Source: Nitrospirales bacterium (lineage in GTDB: Bacteria > Nitrospirota > Nitrospiria > Nitrospirales > UBA8639). From it: a stretch of DNA of 64,000 bases. The notes beneath the pieces are model-generated. The model did not search any database. It worked only from the letters and a program-made list of their open reading frames with translations, and had not been told where the DNA came from. Positions within the stretch are counted from its first letter, which is position 1, and each line of letters begins with the position of its first letter. Location: NCBI GenBank assembly GCA_021604145.1, contig BQIX01000003.1, positions 1 through 64,000 on the forward strand, in the 5' to 3' direction. The position numbers were made by a program, and so were the translations under genes. Shown here piece after piece: positions 8,441 to 18,483 of this stretch.

Positions 8441-9004
8441 ATGGACAGCCAGTCTGGGGATCTTCTTACTCATATTTACAATGGACTCACCGATTTGGGG
8501 TTGCTCCACAGCAACCAAGAATCACCCGACGATCCACCAGAAATTCACCTCGCCCATCTCATTTTAGTCACCATCCACTCTCATCCTGGCCAGTCTATCC
8601 CTGAATGCTTACTGACAAAGTTAGTCCGCGTCACACCTGAACTCTTTAATCTCGCGCATCGCCTCCTGCTACACCAGAATGAAGTCCGCATAGAACAACC
8701 ATCCTCAGGAGAACGGACTGTACATTTAACTGAACACGGTCTCATCCACGCCCAAGCGTTAGAAAAACCCAGTGATTGGCTCTTCCGACAAATTCATCAG
8801 TTGGATCATTCATTGCAGGAAGCTCTTTATCAAGCACTCGTCGCAACGATCAGACAAAAGCAACAAACTGGCGAAATCGTGATTGATCAGCTATGCCGAT
8901 TTTGCACACACTTCACCCCTTTCTTGTTCCCCACATCCCGTAATCCTCATTACTGCGCCTACGTCGGTGCTCCTTTTGGTGACGGCACATCCGTCGACAA
9001 CTGA
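8441..9004 (+). CDS. MarR-type winged-helix protein with C-terminal Cys cluster
   Basis: The ATG at 8441 has GGAGGG seven bases upstream; an earlier ATG at 8420 has none. The 187-residue protein resembles MarR-family regulators: helices at 20-60, a wing ending in LTEHG near residue 104, and a long C-terminal dimer helix. After it comes a signature seen in one MarR subgroup: CRFCTHF, then PHYCAYVGAPFGD. The conserved cysteines may bind a metal or sense redox state. The neighbours are a ParB-like gene upstream and two genes of the membrane protease operon downstream. Its target operator was not identified. Confidence 0.65.
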   Translation: MDSQSGDLLTHIYNGLTDLGLLHSNQESPDDPPEIHLAHLILVTIHSHPGQSIPECLLTKLVRVTPELFNLAHRLLLHQNEVRIEQPSSGERTVHLTEHGLIHAQALEKPSDWLFRQIHQLDHSLQEALYQALVATIRQKQQTGEIVIDQLCRFCTHFTPFLFPTSRNPHYCAYVGAPFGDGTSVDN

Positions 9005-9078
9005 ATCACTTCGGTCAGGACCTCCTCAGAGCCTAACACCGCGCGTAGAATCCTAAGATAAGACCACACCCGCTTGTT

Positions 9079-9660
9079 GTGACCCGTTGCTTGATGGACT
9101 CCTACTCGTTTCCTGTAGAGGACCCTTTCGTGAAAATCCTTCACAAGCACCCTCCGGGTTCCGTCCTTTTGGTACGAGAAGAATCCTCAGTACACCCATC
9201 CACTATCGAATGGAATGCCCGTTCAAGTAATTCGGCCCTGCATGATTGGCAACACGGCGCTCAGATCGCGTTTCGCACGACAACATGGTCAATCGGTCCT
9301 GTCACGATTCTGACAATCACGACCAACATCGCAAGTCCACACCAAGAGGGATGGTTCGCCACACACGTGAATCTGTTTGCTCCCGATTTATTGGGACCAA
9401 AGCTCTTAGGCGATCTCGCAATTCAGCCAGAACTCCCCATGTCACTGTATGCCTTGAGACCCCAAATCCGACTTACCGTCTCAATCAACAATCCTCTACA
9501 GCGCTTTGCACGAACAAGCCTCCACCTCGCCAAGTCCATCAGGACACCGTGGTCAGCCATGACGTTCGCAAAAGCCACAAAGCTTCTGTGTGCCACATAT
9601 CCCACGCCGTACGACATGTGGCAGGCCTCAGAACACTCACTCGGCTCAGGAAACAACTGA
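9079..9660 (+). CDS. Hypothetical protein preceding a site-2 protease gene
   Basis: This protein of about 190 residues was not recognised. The start is uncertain: GTG at 9079 or ATG at 9094; neither has a strong ribosome binding site. No signal peptide or transmembrane segment is evident, and it has alternating beta-strand-like segments (SVLLVRE, PVTILTITT). Its stop codon shares a base with the start of the protease gene (TGATG at 9658-9662), which points to translational coupling and perhaps a working partnership. Confidence 0.55.
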   Translation: MTRCLMDSYSFPVEDPFVKILHKHPPGSVLLVREESSVHPSTIEWNARSSNSALHDWQHGAQIAFRTTTWSIGPVTILTITTNIASPHQEGWFATHVNLFAPDLLGPKLLGDLAIQPELPMSLYALRPQIRLTVSINNPLQRFARTSLHLAKSIRTPWSAMTFAKATKLLCATYPTPYDMWQASEHSLGSGNN

Positions 9661-10829
9661 TGTTCCTCCGAACCATGACACCGTCGTTTACCTGGCAGCT
9701 TGCAGGCTTTCCCATTTATATCCATCAGTCTTGGATCCTCGCCGGGGCACTGATGATGTGGGGGCTGAGTACACAGTATTTTCCGCAAAATTATCCAGGT
9801 GCCGCACTCTGGACCTTATGGACAGCGGGAGCCACGGCCACGATCCTCATCTTTTTTTCGCTCTTGTTTCACGAGTTGGCTCATGCTCTCGTCACCCGTT
9901 GGTGCGGTGGATCGGTCAACAATATTACGCTGCATCTTCTCGGCGGTTGGACAAGCCTTGACCAAGAACTCACCCATCCACGGCATGAAATCCGTGTGGC
10001 CCTTGCCGGACCAATCTGCTCGCTCGTCCTCGCCGCAGCCTTTTGGGGTGCCGACACGAATCCCGTTGCCGCCTATCTCGCTCGGATCAATGTCCTAGTC
10101 GGTGGCCTCAACCTCCTTCCCCTCATTCCGCTTGATGGTGGACGCCTCATGCGAGCGGTCATTTGGACGCATCTTCCCTCGTATGCACACGCGACTCTGA
10201 TGACGGCGCGGTGGAGCCAAGTGGTGAGTAGCCTTCTCATACTCTATGGACTCACTGGATTTGTGACGCTCGCGAACACCGGCTGGTACTTCGTTGGCGG
10301 ACTCATCGTACTGGTCATTGCCACAAAAACCAAACGAGACGTACAACATAGTCACTTGCTCCACGGCACAGTGGAATCCTGGATGATTCCTTCCACCCAA
10401 GTGATTACGATGACTTCATCGAACACGATGCACGAACTCCATCATCTCTATGTACAATACGGGTTTCAGTGGCTTCTCGTCTGTAAAGGGGACCACATTG
10501 TTGGACTGGTCAATGCCTATCCAGATGCGAACTTCCAAGCCAACTCCCCAGAGTCGTCAATCGAACCACACATCGAGGCACTTATTCCACAACTCAAGAT
10601 CAAGCCCACCATGCCGTTAACGAAAGCCTTTGATCAGTGCGTTATGCTCAATGCGCCGTGTCTCTTTGTTTGGGAGAGGGACAATTGGCGAGGGATTCTG
10701 ACACGATCGACACTCAATCGACTGCGATCGCAATCCGCAAGACCGGTCACGCCGACGTGGAAAGACTGGCTACGAACTCGTCGATGGCACCACCGCATTG
10801 ACAGGGCGGATCTGGGGAAACTGGACTGA
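9660..10829 (+). CDS. Site-2 protease (M50) family membrane metalloprotease
   Basis: The start is the ATG at 9660 that overlaps the upstream stop. The 389-residue protein has five or six membrane segments in its first 220 residues. Inside them are the zinc site HELAH (H-E-x-x-H) and the second catalytic motif NLLPLIPLDGGR, which supplies the Asp ligand. The C-terminal half is soluble and resembles a degenerate CBS pair. The closest known group is the rhomboid-independent SpoIVFB/Rip-type proteases, which cut membrane-bound regulators such as anti-sigma factors. A sigma-like protein is encoded 3 kb upstream, but a link is only a guess. The last 60 bases overlap the convergent TraD-like gene. 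Confidence 0.85.
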   Translation: MFLRTMTPSFTWQLAGFPIYIHQSWILAGALMMWGLSTQYFPQNYPGAALWTLWTAGATATILIFFSLLFHELAHALVTRWCGGSVNNITLHLLGGWTSLDQELTHPRHEIRVALAGPICSLVLAAAFWGADTNPVAAYLARINVLVGGLNLLPLIPLDGGRLMRAVIWTHLPSYAHATLMTARWSQVVSSLLILYGLTGFVTLANTGWYFVGGLIVLVIATKTKRDVQHSHLLHGTVESWMIPSTQVITMTSSNTMHELHHLYVQYGFQWLLVCKGDHIVGLVNAYPDANFQANSPESSIEPHIEALIPQLKIKPTMPLTKAFDQCVMLNAPCLFVWERDNWRGILTRSTLNRLRSQSARPVTPTWKDWLRTRRWHHRIDRADLGKLD

Positions 10830-12164
10830 CACATACGCGGGGATCACCTTCATCGTCCAACCCTTGGCAAACCGGCCATGCGCGCGATAATAAAACCACT
10901 GTTTCGGTAAACTTGAGACCTTATGCGCACGCACCAACGGGACATCCAGCGTTCTCATCGTAATCCCCCCGCCGAGTGAAATCACCGGTTCATGTCGTTG
11001 AATGAGTGGCGATGTCTGCTCAATGTGATCGGCTGTCATCGGATGGTTCACCAAAAAATACACCCAGGTATTGATGTTATCCACGATACTCCGCGCGGTC
11101 GTGGGACCCACGGCATCTTCGACTTGTGCGAGGGATTGGGTGTACAGGGAAAGCCAGACATCGGCCCCACCGCCTTTATTCATCAACTCTTCCATCCCCG
11201 GATACAACACATTATGTCCTTCATCAATATGGAGACACAGAGGTGGCGACAGTTTGCGACCAGAGGCAAAGATTCGTCCCACGAGGCTCTGTACCATGCT
11301 GACAAACACTTTGCCGATAATATTGGCCGTCCGTCGTGTGAGCAAACTGCCCGTATTGCAGTACAAGAGCACTGGCTTTCCCTGTTCTAACCGGTCAATA
11401 AACACATTCGAAGACGCCTTGCCGATAATATGCCCCGTTGAGCCAAAGGTCAGGGCTGACAAGGTTGTGCGCAGTGAGGACGACACTTTTCCGTAAAAAT
11501 CCGCCAAGCCTGGATTCTTCACCATCTGATCGATCCCGTGACACAACTCGTCGGCATCGCCTAACGCTTCCAAAGCATCACGCATTTGCCGGAGATCATC
11601 AAACCCTATGCGATTCTTGATATCCTGAAAGGTTAACGAGTGTGATCCACCGCTCACCTTTGATAGCCGACACAATCCCGCGACGACAAATTGCGCCACT
11701 TCCGTCGCGACATTGAGGTAATACTCATCTTTTGGTTTGAGACTGCTCGTGATATGGCTCACGAGTTCATCTTCCATGTAGTAATTGGCCAACGGATCGA
11801 TCATGAGACTGTGATCAGGAAAAATCGGTGTCAGGAGCATGACCTCCTCCAACCGACCAGACTCGGCGGCCACCTGGATCACTTTCGAAAAGAGCTCTTG
11901 ATCACCTTTGGGGTCGATGACCACCACGGAATAGCCTTTTCGGACATCTTGTTCAATGATCCATTCCATCAGCCGGGTCTTCCCGATGCGCGTCGTGCCC
12001 AAACAGCCGAGATGACCCGACCGATCTCGATCAGGAAAGCCAATCAGTCCTTCCGATTGCACCTGTAGGAGATCGGCACCATGCCCAATCACTGTCTGTC
12101 CTTTATACAACGGCTTGAGCGAGCCCTCGCGATTCATTCTTGCTAACCGCTCCCAACTGGTCAT
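10770..12164 (-). CDS. TraD/VirD4-type AAA ATPase (conjugative coupling protein-like)
   Basis: This 464-residue protein has Walker A GTTRIGKT at residues 56-63, a nearby VVIDPKGD strand typical of coupling proteins, and Walker B LCLHIDEGHN around residue 310. The overall order matches the TraM-recognition/TraG-VirD4 family that brings DNA to a type IV secretion channel. There is no clear N-terminal membrane anchor, so it is closer to soluble TraD-like or HerA-like ATPases. No relaxase or other type IV secretion gene is in the window. It runs against its neighbours and overlaps the protease gene tail by 60 bases. An AAAGGTGAG motif lies ahead of the ATG. Confidence 0.75.
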   Translation of the reverse strand: MTSWERLARMNREGSLKPLYKGQTVIGHGADLLQVQSEGLIGFPDRDRSGHLGCLGTTRIGKTRLMEWIIEQDVRKGYSVVVIDPKGDQELFSKVIQVAAESGRLEEVMLLTPIFPDHSLMIDPLANYYMEDELVSHITSSLKPKDEYYLNVATEVAQFVVAGLCRLSKVSGGSHSLTFQDIKNRIGFDDLRQMRDALEALGDADELCHGIDQMVKNPGLADFYGKVSSSLRTTLSALTFGSTGHIIGKASSNVFIDRLEQGKPVLLYCNTGSLLTRRTANIIGKVFVSMVQSLVGRIFASGRKLSPPLCLHIDEGHNVLYPGMEELMNKGGGADVWLSLYTQSLAQVEDAVGPTTARSIVDNINTWVYFLVNHPMTADHIEQTSPLIQRHEPVISLGGGITMRTLDVPLVRAHKVSSLPKQWFYYRAHGRFAKGWTMKVIPAYVSVQFPQIRPVNAVVPSTSS

Positions 12165-12249
12165 GAGTGGCTCACCTTTCTCATCGCCTCAATCACCCTC
12201 GTAGTATCAATAACAAGGGATCACGATTATCTGTTACAGGAGTTTGTCT

Positions 12250-15200
12250 ATGAAAATCCCTCGCGTATTTACCCGCACCAACCCCGATCCGTATGCCGAT
12301 CTCTCTTTCGTGCCTCGAACTTCTACACTCAAAAATCCCGATGGCTCCATTGTCTTTCACCAAGAGAACATTCTGGCGCCTGAGCAATGGTCCCCCTTAG
12401 CTGTCGACATTCTGGCTCAGAAATTCTTCCGCAAAGCTAGTGTCCCGCAACAAGACGAACATGAAACTCTGCGCTCGGATACCACCACCGGAGAACATGA
12501 TGCCCGTCAAGTCTTTCATCGACTGGCTGGCTGTTGGACACATTGGGGAAAAACATATCGGTATTTTGATTCGGACCAGGACGCCCAAGCATTTTACGAT
12601 GAATGTCGCTACATGCTGGCTCACCAAATGGCTGCCCCGAATTCTCCTCAATGGTTTAATACGGGTTTGCATTGGGCCTATGGGTTAACCAGTCCCGCAC
12701 AAGGTCACTACGCGGTTGATCCCACGACTGGCGAATGTCAGCCCACCGACAGCGCCTACGAACGTCCGCAAGTGCACGCGTGCTTCATTCAGTCCGTGAC
12801 AGATGATCTGGTCAATGAGGGTGGCATCATGGAGTTGTGGCAGCGAGAAGCCCGGCTCTTTAAATACGGCTCTGGTACGGGAACGAATTTTTCTCAGTTG
12901 CGAGGAGATGGCGAACCATTATCCGGGGGCGGACGCTCGTCGGGCTTAATGTCGTTTCTCAAAATTGGGGATCGTGCGGCTGGTGCCATTAAGTCGGGAG
13001 GCACAACTCGACGTGCGGCCAAAATGGTCTGTCTCAATCTTGACCATCCCGACATTGAAGAATTCATCGACTGGAAGGTTATCGAAGAACAAAAAGTGGC
13101 GGCGATGGTTACGGGGTCAAAAATCTGTGCCAAGCGACTCAATACCATCCTCATGGCTTGTCATGTTGCTGAAGTCGATGGACTAACGAAAGTCGAAACA
13201 GACCCGCAACGGAATCCGGCGTTGACCGAAGCCATCCAAGCCGCTCGATCCGTGGCCGTGCCTGAGGCCTATATTCAACGAATGTTTGCCTATGCGCACG
13301 AGGGTTTCACGCATTTTGTCTTTCACGAATACAGCACCGACTGGGATAGCGCTGCTTACCACACCGTGTCCGGACAAAACTCGAATAATAGCATCCGCAT
13401 TCCTCACGCGTTTATGAAAGCACTCCAACACGACGGCGACTGGTCACTCACCCGAAGAACCGATGGGGCCGTCTGTAAAACGGTAAAAGCTCGCGATCTG
13501 TGGAATCGCTTGGCCTGGGCAACCTGGGTATGCGCCGATCCCGGTGTCCAATATGACACCACCATCAATGAATGGCATACCTGTCCTAACGATGGCCGGA
13601 TTCATGCCTCAAACCCGTGCAGCGAGTATATGTTCCTCGATGACACCGCCTGCAACCTGGCCTCATTGAACCTGAGCCAGTTCATGGCATCAGATGGACA
13701 ATTCAATCTCCAAGGATTTCGACACGCGGTGAGGATCTGGACCATTGTCCTGGAAATCAGCGTCGTGATGGCTGGTTTTCCAAGCCGAGCTATCGCGGAG
13801 AACAGCTATGCCTACCGGACTCTTGGATTGGGCTACGCCAACTTGGGCTCACTCCTTCTGCGACAAGGCATCCCCTACGACTCACCAAGAGCCCTGGCTA
13901 TCTGCGGCGCCATCACGGCGATGATGACGGGGGAAGCCTATGCCACATCAGCTGAAATGGCTGCGGAACTTGGACCCTTTGAGGCATTCGCTCGTAACCA
14001 GCAAGCCATGCTGCGAGTCATCCGCAATCACTGGCGCGCAGCCCACAATATTCCGTCTGACGAATATGAACAGCTGACAATTGTCCCCATGGGTATCAGT
14101 GCCCATCACTGTCCAACGGATCTGCTCCACGCCGCACACCACGCATGGGACAGAGCTCTAGACCTCGGCGGACAACATGGCTTTCGAAACGCTCAGACGA
14201 CGGTTATCGCCCCAACTGGGACCATCGGCTTGGTGATGGATTGTGATACGACTGGGATTGAACCTGACTTTGCCCTCGTGAAATTTAAGAAGTTAGCCGG
14301 AGGCGGGTATTTTAAAATCATTAACCAGAGCCTGCCTCCAGCGTTACATGCGCTGGGCTACTCTGACTCACAGATTCACGATATCGTCACGTATGCGACG
14401 GGCACACGCACGTTGCGGGGAGCCCCATGCATTGATCATGAACGACTTGGTGCGAAGGGGTTTGACAAACCCGCACTGGAGCGCATTGAAGCGGCACTTG
14501 AGGGCGCCTTTGACCTCCATTTTGCCCTTAACATCTGGACGGTGGGGGAAGATTTTTGCAAGGAGCAACTTCACTTCACCGAGCGCCAATTGGCTGACCC
14601 ACATTTCAACATGTTGCACGCGTTAGGATTCTCTCAAGAGGAGATTTCCGCCGCCACTAACTACTGTTGCGGCACGATGACGGTCGAGGGTGCCCCACAC
14701 TTGAAACCCGAACATCTCTCCGTCTTTGATTGTGCCAACCGGTGTGGACGTATGGGGCAACGATACATTCCCGTGCCGGCACACATCCGAATGATGGCCG
14801 CGGCTCAACCCTTCATCAGTGGCGCCATTAGTAAGACTATCAATCTGCCCTCAGAATCAACGGTCGAGGCCGTAAAAGAGGCGTATCTCTTAAGCTGGCA
14901 GTCCATGCTCAAAGCGGTGGCCCTGTATCGCGATGGCTCAAAACTCAGTCAACCTCTTTCCACCTCAACCACGGATACCCGCATGCTTCAGGAATCAACA
15001 CCAATCCACGACACCGTCGAAGCCACCGCCTCCCATGTGACTACCCAGTACCTCGCCAACCGAAGGACATTACCCACCCGCCGGCAGGGATATACGCAAA
15101 AGGCCGTGGTCGGAGGCCATAAAGTCTATTTGAGAACGGGAGAATACCAAGACGGAACACTCGGCGAAATTTTTGTCGATATGCATAAAGAAGGCGCCGC

Positions 15201-15675
15201 GTTCCGGAGTCTCATGAACTGCTTTGCGATCGCCATCTCACTGGGCCTCCAACACGGTGTTCCCTTAGAAGAATTTGTCGATGCCTTTGTGCATACGCGC
15301 TTTGAACCCAACGGCCCGGTGAGATTAAACCCGCGAATCAAAATGTCCACTTCCATGATTGATTATATTTTCCGAGAACTCGCCATCACCTATCTCGATC
15401 GGCACGATCTCGCGCATGTCCCGCCCGACGATCTTCGCAGCGATTTTGTCACCTCGTCACGGTCATCCCTCCCGTCGATCAGCCATCAGCAGCACTCCCC
15501 TCAATTTGACGAGGCGCCTTCCATGAACGATCATCCCGAGATTCAGGCCCTCACCCAAGCGCGTCAGTCAGGCTACGAAGGTGATCCCTGTCCGGAATGT
15601 CGGAATTTCACTCTGGTTCGTAATGGCAGCTGCCTCAAATGCGTTGGGTGTGGTTCCACAACCGGATGTTCATAA
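12250..15675 (+). CDS. nrdJ: Adenosylcobalamin-dependent (class II) ribonucleotide reductase
   Basis: The ATG at 12250 has CAGGAG eight bases upstream. The 1141-residue protein makes deoxyribonucleotides from ribonucleotides using coenzyme B12. Seen in it: the N-terminal region with [11 protein letters not shown], a [11 protein letters not shown] loop, the [20 protein letters not shown] active-site segment, the [19 protein letters not shown] phosphate loop, and a C-terminal zinc/redox tail with [16 protein letters not shown]. The length fits the long NrdJ form. No cobalamin riboswitch was found in the 85-base upstream gap. Carriage on a mobile backbone alongside a clamp and primase suggests that the element boosts its own DNA synthesis. 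It could be the only RNR copy or an extra one; the window cannot tell. Confidence 0.95.
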   Translation: MKIPRVFTRTNPDPYADLSFVPRTSTLKNPDGSIVFHQENILAPEQWSPLAVDILAQKFFRKASVPQQDEHETLRSDTTTGEHDARQVFHRLAGCWTHWGKTYRYFDSDQDAQAFYDECRYMLAHQMAAPNSPQWFNTGLHWAYGLTSPAQGHYAVDPTTGECQPTDSAYERPQVHACFIQSVTDDLVNEGGIMELWQREARLFKYGSGTGTNFSQLRGDGEPLSGGGRSSGLMSFLKIGDRAAGAIKSGGTTRRAAKMVCLNLDHPDIEEFIDWKVIEEQKVAAMVTGSKICAKRLNTILMACHVAEVDGLTKVETDPQRNPALTEAIQAARSVAVPEAYIQRMFAYAHEGFTHFVFHEYSTDWDSAAYHTVSGQNSNNSIRIPHAFMKALQHDGDWSLTRRTDGAVCKTVKARDLWNRLAWATWVCADPGVQYDTTINEWHTCPNDGRIHASNPCSEYMFLDDTACNLASLNLSQFMASDGQFNLQGFRHAVRIWTIVLEISVVMAGFPSRAIAENSYAYRTLGLGYANLGSLLLRQGIPYDSPRALAICGAITAMMTGEAYATSAEMAAELGPFEAFARNQQAMLRVIRNHWRAAHNIPSDEYEQLTIVPMGISAHHCPTDLLHAAHHAWDRALDLGGQHGFRNAQTTVIAPTGTIGLVMDCDTTGIEPDFALVKFKKLAGGGYFKIINQSLPPALHALGYSDSQIHDIVTYATGTRTLRGAPCIDHERLGAKGFDKPALERIEAALEGAFDLHFALNIWTVGEDFCKEQLHFTERQLADPHFNMLHALGFSQEEISAATNYCCGTMTVEGAPHLKPEHLSVFDCANRCGRMGQRYIPVPAHIRMMAAAQPFISGAISKTINLPSESTVEAVKEAYLLSWQSMLKAVALYRDGSKLSQPLSTSTTDTRMLQESTPIHDTVEATASHVTTQYLANRRTLPTRRQGYTQKAVVGGHKVYLRTGEYQDGTLGEIFVDMHKEGAAFRSLMNCFAIAISLGLQHGVPLEEFVDAFVHTRFEPNGPVRLNPRIKMSTSMIDYIFRELAITYLDRHDLAHVPPDDLRSDFVTSSRSSLPSISHQQHSPQFDEAPSMNDHPEIQALTQARQSGYEGDPCPECRNFTLVRNGSCLKCVGCGSTTGCS

Positions 15676-15843
15676 AAGAGTGTATATATTTCATTAGACG
15701 TAACAAAGTATGGATTAGAGAATGCGTACCCATACCCGCGTTACCCTTATCACCATCCTCTGTTCCCGACCTTCCTTGGGAGCGTAGTACCACAATAGTC
15801 ACCTGTACGATTGTTCTATGGCTATTTCCCAAGGAGGTCCGTC

Positions 15844-16617
15844 ATGAGGTTCCTACTCCTTTTCTTGCTTGTGTGTTTTGTTTCGTCGATGACTGGGTGC
15901 CAAAGCCTCTCAGTCAAAAGCAGTGGAGAAGAGTTCACTGCAGGCACTGATGACTCTTCATCAACGGATCCGACCAATTCTCTCAACACCCTAACGGTGA
16001 CCGAAGAACCGATCGAAGAAGAAACGATTATTACGTTCACACCCACTCGAGACATCGAAACCAGACCTGAACCATACCGCGAGAAACCAGACTTTTGGAA
16101 AGAACTGCTTTCGAAATTTGCCTCCACGGACCCCAATAATAATGGTAACCAGCCACTAGCAGAAAACTCAGCGATACAGGTTGGCCCCGCTGCTTCGCAC
16201 ATGTGGCCCGGGGGCAAATACGTGCCACTAGTCTTGTTTGACTACGATCAGTATTTCCTCACTGAACATGGTCAAGAAACCCTCAATGATGCATCGGACT
16301 GGCTCAGAAAAGACCCGAAGAATTCACTCCTCATCGAAGGCCATGCGGATCTCCGCGGCACGCACGCCTACAATATGACACTCGGCCATAAACGGGCGAC
16401 GTCTGTGAAAGAATATCTTAGCGACTTGGGGATTGAACAATCACGAATCGAAACACTCTCCTATGGTGAAGCCAAGCCGATCTGTGATCACGACAACACA
16501 TTATGTCACACCATCAACCGTCGCGCGTTCGTCGTCATTCAAGAACCACGACAAAAAATTGCCACAACATCTACCAGTGGAACATCTTATGCCTTCTCCT
16601 CCATCGAAACCTACTGA
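15844..16617 (+). CDS. Pal-like OmpA-domain lipoprotein
   Basis: The ATG at 15844 follows AAGGAGG. Residues 1-19 form a lipoprotein signal ending in the lipobox SMTGC, so Cys19 is probably lipidated. A Ser/Thr/Glu-rich linker leads to an OmpA domain of about 110 residues with the peptidoglycan-binding features: FDYDQYFL, LIEGHADLRGTHAYN, and RRAFVVIQ near the end. Pal proteins tie the outer membrane to the cell wall. Its place between nrdJ and an AAA+ ATPase gene is unusual for Pal, which normally sits in a tol-pal operon, so it may serve an element-specific envelope role. Confidence 0.85.
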   Translation: MRFLLLFLLVCFVSSMTGCQSLSVKSSGEEFTAGTDDSSSTDPTNSLNTLTVTEEPIEEETIITFTPTRDIETRPEPYREKPDFWKELLSKFASTDPNNNGNQPLAENSAIQVGPAASHMWPGGKYVPLVLFDYDQYFLTEHGQETLNDASDWLRKDPKNSLLIEGHADLRGTHAYNMTLGHKRATSVKEYLSDLGIEQSRIETLSYGEAKPICDHDNTLCHTINRRAFVVIQEPRQKIATTSTSGTSYAFSSIETY

Positions 16618-16810
16618 TGACCCATGGATCGGGCGGTGGTCACTCGTCGCGAAACTCACAACGAACATTGAGCCTAACGATCACCGCCTTCCCACCATTA
16701 AAGCCATGTTTAACGATTTTGACACAGCATATCGTGACCGAAACCATCAGCGCTTTATACAAACTGGCCAACGATTACGAACACTGATCGAAGTCTCAAC
16801 CTCCCGTTAA
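16589..16810 (+). CDS. Small hypothetical protein
   Basis: This reading frame of 73 codons overlaps the end of the Pal-like gene by 29 bases. It has a compositionally normal, charged sequence (NDFDTAYRDRNHQRF) that could form two helices. No ribosome binding site of good quality precedes the ATG, though coupling to the upstream gene would reduce the need for one. The family was not recognised. It is the only open frame between 16617 and the next gene. Confidence 0.4.
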   Translation: MPSPPSKPTDDPWIGRWSLVAKLTTNIEPNDHRLPTIKAMFNDFDTAYRDRNHQRFIQTGQRLRTLIEVSTSR

Positions 16811-16893
16811 GCATCTACGCTAACGAGTCACCCTTCTCTTCCCCAATCGCTTTCACTCAGTTCAACCTTGGTCATTTTCAAAGGAGACTCCTC

Positions 16894-18420
16894 ATGTCCT
16901 CATCATCCGTGCCATTATGGCTCAAACAAATACGCGCCGCACGACGCGTCTCTGTTCCGCTAATTGCCGTAACGACACCCGACCCAGCCCATTGCATCAG
17001 AACGATCTTGTCTAGTCTGACCATTCAAACAGACCACACAACTCCTGTTCTCAAATGGGATGTCGTCAATGGGATCATCGCTTACAATTCAGCAGGGACA
17101 GAGGTGATCACTCAGGCGACTGAAGGCAATGATGTCTTCGCGACCATTCGACCGCAAGATGCTTTATCGATTGCTCAAAAATTTCCAACTGGAAGCATCG
17201 TATTTTTTCAAAATGCACACCGGTTCATTCATCTTGAAGGTGTCGCACAAGCTATTTGGAATCTACGAGACCAATTCAAACAGAACCAACGCATACTTAT
17301 TCTTCTGGCTCCTTCCTTCACGATCCCCGAAGAGCTGAAACAAGACATTATTGTCATTGACGAGCCACTTCCAACTCCAGAAAGCCTACAGGGGATCATC
17401 CATGACCAGTACGCTGCAGCCAACTTACAAGAGCCGGATCCCACCACACTGAGCCAAGCGGTCGACGCCGTACGCGGACTTGCGTCTTTTTCTGCTGAAC
17501 AGGTCACAGCGATGTGTCTCACCAAAAAAGGTGTGGACTTAACCCGCTTATGGGACCGCAAACGTCAACTCATTGAAGCGACGCCTGGATTAAGTGTCTG
17601 GAATGGACCTGAGCGTTTCGCAGATATAGGAGGTGTCGAGGCCATCAAGCTATTCATCTCACGCCTCCTAAACGGAAACGCCCCACCTCGAACAATTGTC
17701 TTTGTGGATGAAATCGAGAAAGCCATGGCCGGAGCAGCGGGGCGTGAACAAGATACCAGCGGTATCGCCCAAGCCTATCACGGGATGCTGTTGACCTATA
17801 TGCAAAATACCAACGCCACCGGTATGTTGTTTGTGGGTCCACCAGGAACGAGTAAGTCGCTGGTCGCCAAGGCTGCCGGCAATGAAGCCAATATTCCCAC
17901 CATTGTGCTGGATTTAGGAGGCATGAAAGATTCATTGGTGGGATCGAGCGAATCCAATCTGCGTCAAGCGTTTAAAGTCATCTCGACTATCTCCGACGAC
18001 ACGTCACTGTTTCTGGCTACCTGCAACTCGCTACAAGCCCTATCACCAGAATTGCGCAGACGGTTCACGCTTGGCATTATGTACTTCGACCTCCCTTCTG
18101 CTGAAGAACGACAATCCATCTGGCGGATTTACCTCTCCCAGTATCAACTCGGTGAATCCGCGATCCCTGATGATAACGGCTGGACCGGTTCGGAGATCCG
18201 ACAATGTTGCGACCTAGCTTGGCGACTCAACTGTTCCGTGAGTGAAGCTGCAAATTACATCGTCCCGATCGCACAAAGCACCGCGGAACAGATCAAACAA
18301 CTTCGCCATCAAGCCAGCGGACGGTTTCTCTGCGCCAACCACCCAGGTCCCTATCGATTCGAGGATCGTGCGGTCAGCACCAACGAGACACGATCTCGCA
18401 CCATCACCTTACCTGACTAA
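16894..18420 (+). CDS. Ycf46-like AAA+ ATPase with inverted Walker order
   Basis: The start at 16894 follows AAAGGAGA. Of 508 residues, about 15-235 resemble the degenerate N-terminal RecA-like part of Ycf46-type ATPases (IVFFQNAHRFIH, PEELKQDIIVID). The catalytic core is reordered: a Walker B-like strand, TIVFVDEIEKAMAG at 267-280, comes first, and Walker A, GPPGTSKS at 315-322, follows. After Walker A come SESN (352-355), sensor-1 LATCNS (374-379) and the arginine finger ELRRRF (386-391), with no second DE box between them. In ordinary AAA+ proteins Walker B lies between Walker A and sensor 1. I infer a permuted but active ATPase, perhaps a remodeller for the element's replication proteins. 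Similar proteins occur in phages, uncharacterised as far as I know. Confidence 0.8.
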   Translation: MSSSSVPLWLKQIRAARRVSVPLIAVTTPDPAHCIRTILSSLTIQTDHTTPVLKWDVVNGIIAYNSAGTEVITQATEGNDVFATIRPQDALSIAQKFPTGSIVFFQNAHRFIHLEGVAQAIWNLRDQFKQNQRILILLAPSFTIPEELKQDIIVIDEPLPTPESLQGIIHDQYAAANLQEPDPTTLSQAVDAVRGLASFSAEQVTAMCLTKKGVDLTRLWDRKRQLIEATPGLSVWNGPERFADIGGVEAIKLFISRLLNGNAPPRTIVFVDEIEKAMAGAAGREQDTSGIAQAYHGMLLTYMQNTNATGMLFVGPPGTSKSLVAKAAGNEANIPTIVLDLGGMKDSLVGSSESNLRQAFKVISTISDDTSLFLATCNSLQALSPELRRRFTLGIMYFDLPSAEERQSIWRIYLSQYQLGESAIPDDNGWTGSEIRQCCDLAWRLNCSVSEAANYIVPIAQSTAEQIKQLRHQASGRFLCANHPGPYRFEDRAVSTNETRSRTITLPD

Positions 18421-18483
18421 ACAGATCACCAACGTCCCCTCAGCACTCGCCATCTGAGTGCTCGTCAACCCAAGGAGTCTATT

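Noticed and set aside
10770-12164. Conjugation system
   Set aside because: Only the TraD/VirD4-like ATPase is present; no relaxase, pilus or channel gene was seen.
12165-12249. Cobalamin riboswitch before nrdJ
   Set aside because: The gap is only 85 bases and shows no B12-box-like sequence or fold.
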